Of a stretch of DNA of 64,000 bases, positions 49,790 to 60,342 are shown in pieces (position 1 is the stretch's first letter; each line of letters begins with the position of its first letter). Location of the stretch: assembly GCF_003054445.1 (NCBI RefSeq), contig NC_042508.1, positions 682,001 through 746,000 on the forward strand, in the 5' to 3' direction. The position numbers and the translations under genes are program-made. This DNA comes from Pichia kudriavzevii. Its lineage: Eukaryota; Ascomycota; Pichiomycetes; Pichiales; Pichiaceae. The notes beneath the pieces are model-generated. The model was given only the letters and a program-made list of their open reading frames with translations, was not told where the DNA came from and made no database searches.

Positions 49790-50166
49790 GACTTGTAGTT
49801 TTCCTTCTAGGCAATCGACAGGAAACAGAGGATTGGACGACACCTCTCATCTACAGATGGAACCACGGTTTCTTTTATATACCAGCAATACTTTCAGAGT
49901 TTAGTTTAGTCTTGGTGGCTTGTGTCCTGTAAACTGACTCTAAAAGAGGAAAATAACTCCGAACAAAAAAATCGCATCGCAGTTTGTGCTTACCATGAAC
50001 GCATTTTATTTTCCATACTGAAAGCGACGCCACATATCCATGCGCCACAAAGGGGAGTCATGAATTTTTACTTTTTTTTCAGTGTGAAATTGATGTTGAT
50101 ATCGATGGGAAACATTAAACTGTTTAAGCCAACCAAAGATATTCTCTAGAGAACTATAAAGATAAT
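49790..50166. promoter_or_regulatory. Divergent AIM2-like/ECM5 promoter
   Basis: 377 bp between the AIM2-like ATG and the ECM5 ATG. It has T- and A-runs near 50072-50080 and no other recognised element. Small frames here look like chance. Confidence 0.4.
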
Positions 50167-53100
50167 ATGTCAGATGAACTGAACCAGTTGGTGTCACATG
50201 ATCAAAATGGTGATGTTTACTCAAAGTTACACGCCAGTTCTGCTTTGGACATTTCCTATAATCACGATCATAATCTTACAGAAAAACATCAGCATCATTT
50301 AGGAGAAGAAAATCACACGGAAGAAAACCCCCCTGATACTGAGGACTTTGTCATTTCAACGAACATGTTATCCTCTTTTGTGAATTCAGCAAAAGGCGAC
50401 TTAGTCTTTGATGCGCATGACCCGATGGATAATGATGAAAACCAAGACTTGATGATACAAGAAGCTGTTGCAGCAGCCTCAGCCGTAACGTCAGCAATGT
50501 CACCAAGCAACCTGTCAACCATGCTTTCAGAATCGGAATCTCAGAAAAGATTATTTCCAGATCCACAACTCGGGAGTAACAAGAAGCAGCAAGCGTTTTC
50601 ATTACTGGGCAATGATTCGGACGATTTTTCAGCAGATTTGAACTCATTGCATGATCCCCTAAGCGGTTCAAGATCAAAAACAATAAAGTTTACGCCTAAT
50701 CGAACATCAGAAAATATCAAGAAGCAGCACACATATGTTACAAATCCAAACTCAAAAAAGAGCAAACGAGAAAGTATCAAAGGACCCCCAAAGAATTCCA
50801 GGTTTTTCAAAGTTTACGGCTTAGAAGGTGCTAAAAATATAAAAGCTTCATCACTTCACCATTATAATCCTTATAGATACCCACAGAATAGGAGCAAATT
50901 AAACCCGTTTCCAGACTTCATCAAGAATCGGAAAGAAGAGTCTGTTGATGTAAGTAATGAGAGAGGAATAAATACATCCTCCCAGAAAAACCCTGCTATT
51001 CCTGATTTAGAACATCACAGATCTGATTCAAAAAAGAACAAAATTCCTGAGTTGCGACCAACCTTGGAAGAGTTCGAGGATATTTATTCTTATATTGAAT
51101 CCATAAAGGATATTGGTGAAAAATTTGGCGCTGTTAAAGTCATTCCTCCCAAAGAGTTCTCTCCAAAATTTGCTATAAATTTAGAATCGTTTTGGATAAA
51201 ATCAAATAGACAGCTTTGGAATTCACCTTCGGATGAACTTAATTCAAGATGCGAATTCTACAACCAACTAAAAAATGCACTAAAAGACTCTGGGATTTCC
51301 ATAAATAAACTACCATGTATTGATAAGCGTGCCATTGACTTATATCGACTATACAGGGTTGTGAATTTGCGTGGTGGTTTTGAAAACTGCTGCAATGATA
51401 AACTTTGGGCTCAGATTGGTAGAGAATTAGGGTTCTATGGTAAAATTTCATCATCGTTATCGTCGTCAATTAAAACTGTTTATCAAAAATACATTTCTCC
51501 ATGGGAGAAGAAATATCAAGGCACAAGAGATCAGGATTATCTAAATCTGGTCAGAAATGATGAAGCACAGTGTTTGTTCCCCCAATTTGGGGAAGATGAT
51601 GGATTAGCACAAGTACCTATAATTTTAGGATCTTCGAATCCGTTTCCCAGAAATCGACAGCACTTGGTTGATTCTGGGTTTTCAACTTATTTTGATCAAT
51701 CCACAACTCAGAAAAAAGGAATTACTGTTAGTGATACTAATACACTACCTACATATGACTTTTATAGATGGAGTGATCCCAACCAAGTTGATGATGTTGA
51801 CCCAAGAGAGTTGAAAATTTCCTCTTTGTACACTTTGAAACAGTTTTATGACAAAAGCCGTATAGTTAAAAACACTGTTTTGAGTAAATTCAACGATACT
51901 GAACATTTTAAGTTTGAAAATATGGAATATCTTGAGTCTAGTTTTTGGAGTTTGCTGAAGAGATCTGATGTAATGTTTGAGACAGAAGTCTCGTTTAATC
52001 AATATACCAACATACACGATTCAAGTTATGAAAATAAGTTTTTGTCAGATAAAAGTGGCAACTTGTCTGATTCAATATTAGGGTCTCTGAATTTTAATAA
52101 CACTGCCATTTACGATGGTTCGCTATTACAATATGCTGATTCATACTCTAATTCTTTATTTCATTCATGCCTGAACTTTGCTATGTTCTATGGTTGCCAA
52201 TCTTGGAAATCAGAAGACCATTGGTTGTATAATGTTGATTATCATTATCTAGGCGACGCAAAATCATATTACGTCATCCCACCAGAGTATCGAGAAAAAT
52301 ATGAAGATTTAATTCGATCATATATTGAGTTACAAAATAAAGCTTATGAAAGAACGGCTATAAACTTACAAAAATTTGAGAAAGCAATTGATAACAGTGA
52401 TATCTTCAACGCATGTTTAGAAAACCAAATAAGCTATGATATGAACGTTTCCCGAGCTAGGCCCTTGGAACCCAAGTTTGAAAAACTGGTTGATCAGGAT
52501 ACCTACCCAATCAGATACAATACTGATATTATGCTTACTCCTGAAATTTTAAGAAAGAATGGTATCCCGGTTTACCATACATTTCAAGAGGTTGGTGATA
52601 TGATTATAAAATTTCCGAAGTCGTATTCATCTTATTTTTCCCTAGGTACGTCTGTTACCGAGTCAGTGCAGCTTGCAAATGTGGATTGGTTAAGTTGTTC
52701 ATTGGAAGCCGATAGATGGTTGCAGAAGCAACAGATCCTCCCTAACTTTTCCACATTCTTACTGATTTTAAGAGCAGCCAGAGATTCAGACGATATTAAA
52801 ATTCTAAAGGCAATTAAACCAATACTAGAAAAGATGATTACAGATGAACTTGATAAAAGGGTTGAGTTGCGCAAAAATTTGAAAGAAACATCTTATAACA
52901 AATATTTAGCTGATTTTAAAGAATACACCAACAACAATGTATTAGATAAAAAACATAATGGGGAAGCGACTATCGGTACCGAACTCATTTATAAATTGGG
53001 CTCAATCAACCGTATGACAGACTCTGATTTGGCTGATATTTTTCCATCTTTTGTTCTAGCTAAAAGTGCCGTTCCACTTCAGAGTAGTTTTACTATGTCA

Positions 53101-54954
53101 GTTAGCTCTTTCATGCAAAGGAAAGACCAAATTGTCTTTGAAAACATGGGTTTAGAATTTGAGCTTGTCACTATGTGCAGCGATGAGTATTTAACACAAT
53201 CTGTTGATATATTACATGGTAAATTAGAAGGAATAGATTCCTGGATTGCAAAGTACTCTGAAATAATATCAGCATCATCTAGACCTGATCTTAATAAAGT
53301 CGTTCCTCTTATCGAGAAAGGTAATACGTTGTTTAATGCTAAGAACACCCGATACTATACTGACTATCAAAAAGAAAAATTCAAATCTACGTTTGATAAG
53401 TTTATGATGCTCAAGAAAGAAGTTGAGAAAACAGAAGTCTGGCAAAGGAAGGCGCAAATTCTCACTAAGATTCCAAGGGAAAATTTCAACACTCTGTTTC
53501 CCTTTTCTGAATTCAAAACGCTGGTGGATGAGATAAAACATTTAAATTTGTACGTTGATGAAATTAGGGAAATACAAGCAATGAGTGAAGAAATAATCAC
53601 TTTTGATTTATTAGCAGTTTCCGCACTAGATAAGGCGAATACTAAGGTGGATTTAGCAGAGTTGGAGAAGTTATATGCTGTAGGCAGCAATATCAAAGTT
53701 GAGCTGGAAACATTGACCTTGATTGGCAAAATTGTAAGGAGAGCTTCATGGATGGAACTGTTGCGAAAAGACGTTAATACGGTTGAAGAGTTGAAAGAAA
53801 TATATGATGCTGGTAAATCGTTTGACTCGAGTAATCCGGAGGATATAAAGTTGTTGGATGAGCTTAAGAACAAAATTGATCATATAGGGAAGATTCTGTT
53901 ACAATATGATGAAATTAAACAAACTAATCATCAAGTTGCAACAAAGGAATTGCTTGAATTAGAAAAAGAATGTATGGGTTTCCCGCTGAAGGAGGTTCAA
54001 GATTACATTAAAATTCTGTTGATTGATAGCTCAAATATGCAAAACGGTGTAATTCCAATTATAGATATTATCAAGGAGAAGATATCAGTACAGAGCAATG
54101 AAACTTCAGCAGTTGGAAGGATTAACGCATTTCTGAAATATTATGGTATGATAAAGAAGGGAATTACAGACTTGAAGTTTGATGAGATATACCAAACTTT
54201 ATGCAAATTTGAGGAATACCAAGATGCTGCAAAAATATTCAAGGAACAAATTATTGATGGGCCATTGACTAGTATTAAAGAGCTCAGTGAGAAATTTAAG
54301 CGTTTATTAAACTTTGGAAGGGACGATACAAAGTTTCAAAACTTGGGAGAGGTTGATTGTTTGAACCACCTTGTATCTTATGATATGGACATATTAACGA
54401 ACCAAGAGGAAAGATACTGCGTATGTAGACAGAAGCATGAGGGCAACATGGTTGAATGCGAGGAATGTAAACAATGGTTTCACTTCAATTGCGTTGGATA
54501 CGTTAAAACGGACACTGAGAACGATAAATATTTTTGTCCATTATGTGATATTGAAGGAAAGTATCCATCGACCCAGAATTTTTACCTAAATCTGCTCAAG
54601 AAGACCACTTTAGAAGAGTTGATACAAACTGCCGATAAAATGGCGGTTCGTGGTTCTATATGCATTTCATTTGAGCATAGTTTTTTTAATGCTGTTTTAA
54701 AGTATGTTGATTTCTACAATCTATTGCTGGAGCAAGGTGCTATAAGGGAGAACAACGGCGAGATTGATGTCTGTATCAGTGATGAGGCTTACCTACGTTC
54801 TTTACTACAAAAAGTAAACGGATGTGTTATTAACTTTAGGAAGTTGCAATCTGCACTTCAGAACAAGTACGCTTCATTACGTCTCATAAAGGATGGAACA
54901 TCAGCCAAGGTTGGAAATGTAGCTGGTTTAAGCGGAGACATTTACACTTGCTAA
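50167..54954 (+). CDS. ECM5: Ecm5, JARID1-like JmjN/ARID/JmjC/PHD protein, demethylase-dead
   Basis: This 1595-residue protein (S. cerevisiae Ecm5 is 1411) contains JmjN (~297-345: RPTLEEFEDIYSYIESIKDI), ARID (~348-450: RAIDLYRLYRVVNLRGGFEN), JmjC (~660-840), a long helical PLU1-like region, and a PHD finger (~1416-1465: RYCVCRQKHEGNMVECEEC, WFHFNC). The JmjC iron ligands are lost: the KDM5 motif HxED reads K681-S-E-D, and the second His is Ser821. So it should bind chromatin but not demethylate. In S. cerevisiae, Ecm5 joins Snt2 and Rpd3 in a stress-response complex. MMT1 follows, as YMR176W-YMR177W. The disordered N-terminus (~290 aa) exceeds that of S. cerevisiae. Confidence 0.93.
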   Translation: MSDELNQLVSHDQNGDVYSKLHASSALDISYNHDHNLTEKHQHHLGEENHTEENPPDTEDFVISTNMLSSFVNSAKGDLVFDAHDPMDNDENQDLMIQEAVAAASAVTSAMSPSNLSTMLSESESQKRLFPDPQLGSNKKQQAFSLLGNDSDDFSADLNSLHDPLSGSRSKTIKFTPNRTSENIKKQHTYVTNPNSKKSKRESIKGPPKNSRFFKVYGLEGAKNIKASSLHHYNPYRYPQNRSKLNPFPDFIKNRKEESVDVSNERGINTSSQKNPAIPDLEHHRSDSKKNKIPELRPTLEEFEDIYSYIESIKDIGEKFGAVKVIPPKEFSPKFAINLESFWIKSNRQLWNSPSDELNSRCEFYNQLKNALKDSGISINKLPCIDKRAIDLYRLYRVVNLRGGFENCCNDKLWAQIGRELGFYGKISSSLSSSIKTVYQKYISPWEKKYQGTRDQDYLNLVRNDEAQCLFPQFGEDDGLAQVPIILGSSNPFPRNRQHLVDSGFSTYFDQSTTQKKGITVSDTNTLPTYDFYRWSDPNQVDDVDPRELKISSLYTLKQFYDKSRIVKNTVLSKFNDTEHFKFENMEYLESSFWSLLKRSDVMFETEVSFNQYTNIHDSSYENKFLSDKSGNLSDSILGSLNFNNTAIYDGSLLQYADSYSNSLFHSCLNFAMFYGCQSWKSEDHWLYNVDYHYLGDAKSYYVIPPEYREKYEDLIRSYIELQNKAYERTAINLQKFEKAIDNSDIFNACLENQISYDMNVSRARPLEPKFEKLVDQDTYPIRYNTDIMLTPEILRKNGIPVYHTFQEVGDMIIKFPKSYSSYFSLGTSVTESVQLANVDWLSCSLEADRWLQKQQILPNFSTFLLILRAARDSDDIKILKAIKPILEKMITDELDKRVELRKNLKETSYNKYLADFKEYTNNNVLDKKHNGEATIGTELIYKLGSINRMTDSDLADIFPSFVLAKSAVPLQSSFTMSVSSFMQRKDQIVFENMGLEFELVTMCSDEYLTQSVDILHGKLEGIDSWIAKYSEIISASSRPDLNKVVPLIEKGNTLFNAKNTRYYTDYQKEKFKSTFDKFMMLKKEVEKTEVWQRKAQILTKIPRENFNTLFPFSEFKTLVDEIKHLNLYVDEIREIQAMSEEIITFDLLAVSALDKANTKVDLAELEKLYAVGSNIKVELETLTLIGKIVRRASWMELLRKDVNTVEELKEIYDAGKSFDSSNPEDIKLLDELKNKIDHIGKILLQYDEIKQTNHQVATKELLELEKECMGFPLKEVQDYIKILLIDSSNMQNGVIPIIDIIKEKISVQSNETSAVGRINAFLKYYGMIKKGITDLKFDEIYQTLCKFEEYQDAAKIFKEQIIDGPLTSIKELSEKFKRLLNFGRDDTKFQNLGEVDCLNHLVSYDMDILTNQEERYCVCRQKHEGNMVECEECKQWFHFNCVGYVKTDTENDKYFCPLCDIEGKYPSTQNFYLNLLKKTTLEELIQTADKMAVRGSICISFEHSFFNAVLKYVDFYNLLLEQGAIRENNGEIDVCISDEAYLRSLLQKVNGCVINFRKLQSALQNKYASLRLIKDGTSAKVGNVAGLSGDIYTC

Positions 54955-55264
54955 ACATGGCCCAGTCTCAATATAGAATACAATGAAGTATATATAGAGT
55001 GCACCATGTGCTTTTTAAGCTTTAAGCGTTATTTATCTATATTCTGTAGTATTGTATGTCTCGCTGGAACGGATCAATTACAGCGCTCTACCCAACGCGG
55101 AATTTGAAATGCGGGGAGAGCGGGGGTGCCGTAAAAGGAAAGTGTCTCAAGTATAAAATTGAGCTCACCCCCAGAATTGGAACGTGAGCTCGAGGTATTA
55201 AAGAACTCATAGTGAAGAGAACAGGGCAAGAGACACTCTCCTTGGTAGAAGGAAGTATATATTT
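54955..55264 (+). promoter_or_regulatory. ECM5 3' flank and MMT1 promoter
   Basis: 310 bp with TATATATAGA at 54990-54999 and a purine-rich stretch before the MMT1 ATG. No iron-regulon motif was recognised. Confidence 0.35.
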
Positions 55265-56956
55265 ATGTTTTTGAAGCCATCTACGATCCACGCTTTAGGT
55301 CAGTCGTATAGAAGAGGGAATTTCCTCGGATTAGGCCCCAAATCTTCTTTTGTGAATGCAGTTCCCCAGTTTGCTAAGAGACACCATTCACATTCTCATA
55401 ATAGCACTTCATGTGATGGACATTCGCATTCACATGGCTCAGGAACCGACGATATACCCGAAAAGAAAGTACACCATTTTTACGAGTACACTCCCGAGAC
55501 AGGTACTAGGAAAACTGTTGCGATTAAAGGCGAAAAAGTTATCTACGATCCTGAAGATAAAATTGCACCCCAAACACGTGAAGGTCCTGGTCATGGCCAC
55601 AGCCACGCCGAGTTCCCAGAGATGGATTTGATGGATTTCAATGGGGATGATTACACAATCAATGTCAATCCCAAAAAAAGGAGTGCTTGGACAAAAGTCA
55701 AGGATTTCTTCAATCCACATACTCCTCTGGCTGAGATGATGGGAAGCCATAGTCAAGAGCATTCGCACACACATTCACATGTAAATGATGCAGAAACTTT
55801 GAAATTATATGATCCAAAGAATTTGGCGGATGAAGGTGTTAAAATTACTTGGATTGGCTTTGGTGTCAATTGCGGTATGGCAGTTACAAAATTTGCCGGT
55901 GGGTTTTACTTTCATTCACAGGCCTTGATAGCTGATGCAGTTCATGCTGTCGGCGACCTAATTTCAGATGTTTTAACCCTCACCACTGTAAGATTTACTA
56001 ATAAGAAGCCAGATAAACTATATCCTTTTGGCTACGGTAAAATCGAAACCTGCGGTTCCTTTATGGTGTCATTTATCCTATTATACGCTGGTTTCCAAAT
56101 TGGTTGGAGCTCATTCTATGAGATTGTTGCTCCCATTGTTCCAAATGCAATTCATGATCTTATGGCACTGGTTCCGGTCCATTCACATAACCACGTGGAT
56201 GTGTCTAATGTTATTTCTGAATCCGCCGCTCATGTTCACTCACATGATCATGCCGAAGCTACAGTTCCGGCCGGTACCCCCGAGGTTGCAAATATCAACG
56301 CAGCTTGGTTGGCGCTAGGTTCAATTGCCGTTAAGGAATGGTTATTTAGAGCGACCAGAAATGTGGGAGAAAGGTTGAATTCGAAGGTTCTAATTGCAAA
56401 TGCTTGGCACCACAGAGTGGATTCATTGACTTCCGTAGTCGCTGTTGCAACCATTTCAAGTGGTTACTTCTTGGGAGTTTATTGGTTAGATGCTGTTGGT
56501 GGTTTATTAGTTTCTATGCTCGTAATGAAGGTCGGTATTTCTGGTGTTGTTCAATCATTTAAAGAGTTGATCGATAAGGCTCTACCTGTAGATGATACAA
56601 GATATATGAAAATAGAAGATTCCATCAATGTTATCCTGATGAAGAAAGACAGTCACGTTTTAATCAAAGAGTTGAATATTTTACCGTCGGGTACTAATCT
56701 CAACCTTGTGGTCAAGCTTGGTGTTTCCCCATTCAACGCTGAATACGAGAAAAGACTCACTCTGGAACAAATGGGCTCAATAGCTGATTTTCTCAAATCT
56801 GAACTGAGTAAGGAATTCCACAACATTAAGCATACTTCTGTTCAATTCATCTCTAATAAACAGGAGGCTGAGGAAGGCGCCGAGGAGAATCAGGAAAACG
56901 AAGAGGAATCGATCGACAAAGCCATTTCCGAACCTACACAATCTAAGAAGGCTTGA
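55265..56956 (+). CDS. MMT1: Mmt1/Mmt2 mitochondrial iron transporter, CDF family
   Basis: This 563-residue cation-diffusion-facilitator protein (S. cerevisiae Mmt1 is 510) has a basic, acid-poor N-terminus (MFLKPSTIHALGQSYRRGNF) that fits mitochondrial import. His-rich stretches follow (HSHSHN, GHSHSHG, HSHTHSH). The CDF core begins ~200, with the metal-site motif HSQALIADAVHAVGDLISD in TM2 and WHHRVDSLTSVVAV in TM5; a second His-rich loop lies between. A cytosolic-type C-terminal dimer domain and an acidic tail finish it. The family moves iron from the matrix to the cytosol. Flanks join both S. cerevisiae duplicates: ECM5 (next to MMT1) on the left and the YPL225W orthologue (next to MMT2) on the right, so this is the unduplicated ancestor. 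Confidence 0.94.
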   Translation: MFLKPSTIHALGQSYRRGNFLGLGPKSSFVNAVPQFAKRHHSHSHNSTSCDGHSHSHGSGTDDIPEKKVHHFYEYTPETGTRKTVAIKGEKVIYDPEDKIAPQTREGPGHGHSHAEFPEMDLMDFNGDDYTINVNPKKRSAWTKVKDFFNPHTPLAEMMGSHSQEHSHTHSHVNDAETLKLYDPKNLADEGVKITWIGFGVNCGMAVTKFAGGFYFHSQALIADAVHAVGDLISDVLTLTTVRFTNKKPDKLYPFGYGKIETCGSFMVSFILLYAGFQIGWSSFYEIVAPIVPNAIHDLMALVPVHSHNHVDVSNVISESAAHVHSHDHAEATVPAGTPEVANINAAWLALGSIAVKEWLFRATRNVGERLNSKVLIANAWHHRVDSLTSVVAVATISSGYFLGVYWLDAVGGLLVSMLVMKVGISGVVQSFKELIDKALPVDDTRYMKIEDSINVILMKKDSHVLIKELNILPSGTNLNLVVKLGVSPFNAEYEKRLTLEQMGSIADFLKSELSKEFHNIKHTSVQFISNKQEAEEGAEENQENEEESIDKAISEPTQSKKA

Positions 56957-57293
56957 GCAGTTACGTAGGAACCCCCCCCCTTTTCTCCTAATACCATTAA
57001 CTATAGTATATACATAATACATGTACATTAAATAAATAGAGCTAACGTATCATGACCACAATAAACTGTCTGATCAGACATTGTGAAAGCTCTTTTCGTT
57101 AACTTTTTTTTCTTAAATCTGAAGAAGGTTCCAGTGGAACCGAGAAAAAATTGAGAAAATACAGAAAAAGCTTCAACACAAAAATTTCCAGGGTATAAAA
57201 AGTAAGGATGATGTTCTCATGCTAGGTGCTCTTTTGTGCTTTACAACAGTATTTTGATTTATAAGGCTTAAAGAACAACAGAAAAATACAATT
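56957..57293 (+). promoter_or_regulatory. MMT1 3' flank and promoter of the YPL225W orthologue
   Basis: A C9 run follows the MMT1 stop (near 56973). A TATAAAAAG box lies at ~57195, about 100 bp before the next ATG. Otherwise nothing distinct. Confidence 0.4.
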
Positions 57294-57746
57294 ATGTCCG
57301 CAATTCCTGCAAGCTTTGATCCAGAAAACCCAGATAACTTAGAGGACATTGAGAAGCAATTTGCCGTGAAGGCAGTTCAGCAAATGAGTACATACTGGAG
57401 TTTACTTAATGCTGTCCCCCCATCCAAACTCAAGTTGACCCAATTTGACGACGAAATTGTCGAAGAGTTCTTCAAGGCCTTCCCAGAATATAACAACAAG
57501 GAGAAATTGGCTGTTCTGAATGAAGATGAACTGAAGACCAAAGAGGCAAAGGAGAGATGGAGAGAGTACATCAAGAACTTTGAGAATAAAATCGATGACT
57601 ACAACTTTGGTACTTTACTCAGAGTCAATGCATCCGAGGAATACTCTGAAGAGAACACCATCTTTGTTGTCAGAATCCAATTCTACGCTTTTGAATTAGC
57701 AAGAAACAGATTTGGTTTGAATGATTGGGTGTATGAAAAGAAATAA
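57294..57746 (+). CDS. YPL225W: YPL225W/PBDC1 orthologue, eEF1A folding cofactor
   Basis: This 150-residue protein (S. cerevisiae 146) is nearly all one PBDC1 domain: AVKAVQQMSTYWSLLNAVPP, LTQFDDEIVEEFFKAFPEY and a C-terminus ending ELARNRFGLNDWVYEKK. The S. cerevisiae protein binds nascent eEF1A and aids its GTP-dependent folding. MMT1 next door mirrors YPL224C-YPL225W. True ATG, intact. Confidence 0.92.
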   Translation: MSAIPASFDPENPDNLEDIEKQFAVKAVQQMSTYWSLLNAVPPSKLKLTQFDDEIVEEFFKAFPEYNNKEKLAVLNEDELKTKEAKERWREYIKNFENKIDDYNFGTLLRVNASEEYSEENTIFVVRIQFYAFELARNRFGLNDWVYEKK

Positions 57747-57910
57747 ACCTTTCCTTTGTGGACTTCATCATATTCAATCTTTTCATAAGGTGTGATTCTT
57801 TACTGTAGAAAGCTTTAAAGCACTGTATAAAATTTAATTACTCAAAGAAAAAAGTACTAAAATCGATACCGCATAACTACGAACTTTGCAAAAATAGAGA
57901 AATGGAAAAA

Positions 57911-58001
57911 AATCTTGTCAGCCCCGAAAGATGGTATATGTTCTAACATCATCGCCGTAGCTAGTTGAGTTACGGTTGAATGTATTTTCATCACTTAGAT
58001 T
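57911..58001 (-). ncRNA. SNR39B: C/D-box snoRNA, snR39b-type (predicted LSU G805)
   Basis: On the minus strand, box C GTGATGA (57988-57994) and box D CTGA (57918-57921) are closed by the stem AATCT/AGATT. An internal C'-like GCGATGA is at 57949-57955. The guide ACCATCTTTCGGG sits before box D and complements the 25S rRNA segment CCCGAAAGATGGT. The fifth base upstream of D is C, pairing with the G of CCCG, which is G805 in S. cerevisiae numbering and the target of snR39b. It is free-standing, 500 bp past the RPL7 stop on the same strand. A TATAAAAGG box at ~58111-58120 could be its own promoter. Confidence 0.88.
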
Positions 58002-58110
58002 GATTCCATAAAGAAAGAAGATGTTGGTGCCACTATGATGGCATGATAAAAGAAGCAAAACAAAAGAGAAAACTTGTGTAGTCTCATTCACTGGGAAGTA
58101 GAAAGTTCGT

Positions 58111-58120
58111 TCCTTTTATA
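58111..58120 (-). promoter_or_regulatory. TATA box upstream of the snR39b-type gene
   Basis: On the minus strand, TATAAAAGGA lies ~110 bp before the snoRNA 5' end, a usual spacing for yeast independent snoRNAs made with a leader. A small hairpin (TGCCA/TGGCA, 58028-58043) lies between, perhaps a processing element. Confidence 0.45.
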
Positions 58121-58500
58121 TGAGCTCCTGCAATTTTTTCGAGTTGTTTTTTTTGTTGCTAGAGCTGGGTTTTAAGAGCGCTTTTTTTTCCCAGTTTTTT
58201 TCCCTTTTAGAAGGCAATAAAAAAAAGAGGGTTTTTTATAGTGCTCTATTCAAACTAGCGGTATATATTCAATAGTCACTGAACTACCACAAAGACGGGG
58301 TTTATATAAAAATCTTAGATTTGATGCAGTTAGTTAGTTAATATAAAGGCTATTCTAGATTTCAAAAGGAAGAAACGGTATTTACTTATTTGAAATTTAT
58401 TAACCAAACAAAAGCATTAGAAAAGAGAAAGAAGAGATATATTATTAGGGACAAGGATTAGATCTATAGAGAGTAAATTTAAATAAAAACTCCAGCTAAC

Positions 58501-60112
58501 TTAGATCATCTTCTTGACTAATTGGTTAATGTATTCTTCTCTGTTACCAGTAGAACCACCTTGGATGAAGTGTTGGAACTTTCTTCTGACACCCCAACCA
58601 CCAGATGGGTTAGATAACTTGAATGGCCACAAGAAGTTGTTAGCTTGCTTGAAGTTTGGACCAACGGTAACGATTTCGTGAATCAAGTCTTCAACAGATT
58701 CAATACCGTACTTACCTAAGACAGATTCGACAATAGCGTTATCAGTCAATGGGATTCTTTGCTTGTTAACCTTACCGTAACCTCTCTTGTAAACTAATTG
58801 TCTAACAGTAGAGATGGATGGGTAACCAATAGCAGTGTATTGTTCAACCAACTTCAATAATTCGGTGGTTGCCTTGGTAACCTTGACGAAAACACCAGAG
58901 TTAATTTGGGTTAATCTCAATAATTGGAAAACCTTTCTAGACTTTGGTGGAATCTTCATAATACCCTTGATTCTAACAACGAAAACAACCTTTGATTCAG
59001 CTGGAACAAAGTATGAACCTTCTGCTCTTGCAGTTCTCTTTGCATCAATGACAGCTCTTTCTGCTGCTGCGTATTCTGCAGTGTAAGCTTCGGTTCTCTT
59101 GAAAAGAGCATTTCTCTTTTCCTTGTTGACCTATAATGATTAAAGTGAAAAACATGTTAGTAGCTAATCTTTATTTGTTAGCATAATTTTTGTTCTCATT
59201 AGCATTGCATTAGTGATTTCTCAGCCGAAAGATGGTGTTATAACAGACAGCATCGCCTTAGCTAGTCGATATAGGAGACAATAGCTTCATCATTATGAAA
59301 TAAGTACTCAACGCAATGAGCATAAAATTATGAAGAAAAAAGAGTTTAACTAATACATACAAACTTTCTAGCCTTTCTTGCTGCAACAACTGCCTTTTGG
59401 TCTCTTTCGACTCTCTTAGCCTTCTTGATTTGAGATTCTGGTCTTGGGATTCTATAATAACAAAGTAAACAAAAGTTAGTATGTTGTTTCCAAAACGTCT
59501 TCGTTTGAAAAAAACCGAATGATCAGAAGTCAATTTAGATATAAATTGCAACAACTAACGATAGCTCCATCTAAATTTTCTCCACAAATCAAACTATATT
59601 CTTCGAACTGAATTAACTTCATTCGAAGGCAGTTAATACGCAGAGGAAAAAGTAGGAAAAACAATTAGTTTGATTGTTTTCAAGAAAGCAATAAACACAA
59701 TTTTTTTCATTAAGTCTACTAGTTTTCCTTTGGAATCCATTTGATTGATAAGATTCATAATAAATAAATCATATCAACAAGTCCACTAACAATAGTGATA
59801 TGGCTGAACAGATATATCCCATTAAAGGGAGTATATCATATTTGTTCACATAGAGACAAGTACGAGTAATCAAAGCACAGCGGCATGGTTAGCTTGTAGT
59901 AATCTCATATCGTTCCAAGGAACATTTGATAAAAGGTTGACCACAATTTGAAGAGCACGGCCACCTATATGCTCCCGAAAAAAAAACTTGATGAATAAAA
60001 CAAACCTATATCAATCTGTTTTATGTTGTGTATCCTATCTATCAACAACCTGCAAAATACACCAACTTCTTCATGGAGAAGTAGAAGTAACTGCAAGTAC
60101 ATACCCTGCCAT
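58501..60112 (-). CDS. RPL7: Ribosomal protein uL30 (Rpl7), two introns
   Basis: Exon 1 is 60105-60112 (ATGGCAGG). Intron 1 is 59452-60104 (GTATGT donor, branch TACTAAC complement at 59475-59481). Exon 2 is 59361-59451. Intron 2 is 59131-59360 (GTATGT donor, branch at 59156-59162). Exon 3 is 58501-59130. The spliced 242-residue product starts [19 protein letters not shown] and carries the uL30 core [19 protein letters not shown] and [21 protein letters not shown]. cerevisiae Rpl7 is 244 aa with the same two-intron plan. Intron 2 hosts a snoRNA, as the introns of RPL7A and RPL7B do. The YPL199C orthologue is divergent next to it, as at RPL7B (YPL198W). Confidence 0.97.
59216..59301 (-). ncRNA. 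SNR39: Intronic C/D-box snoRNA, snR39/snR59-type (predicted LSU A807)
   Basis: Inside RPL7 intron 2, same strand: box C ATGATGA (59287-59293), box D CTGA (59221-59224), closing stem ATTTC/GAAAT. The guide CACCATCTTTCGG abuts box D and complements CCGAAAGATGGTG of 25S rRNA. The D+5 rule points to the A two bases past CCG, A807 in S. cerevisiae numbering. snR39 and snR59, which guide A807, are likewise in RPL7 introns, so host and target both agree. Confidence 0.92.
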
Positions 60113-60342
60113 CTTGTCTGTTGATAAGTTTGATGAAGAAAAAAGGAATTAAAAAAAGTTTGAGAGTAGTTCATTCAAAACTGGTAAAACTTATAGGTAC
60201 TTCTGCAAGTTTGAAACATATAGTGCGCACGACAAACAAAACCAGGCGACGAAAAAAAAAAGAGTTCTCGCCAAAATATTAGTGAAAAACGCCTCTTAGT
60301 GAACAAACCTTGAAATTTGCCATTTTCAGCAATTCCGGGTTT

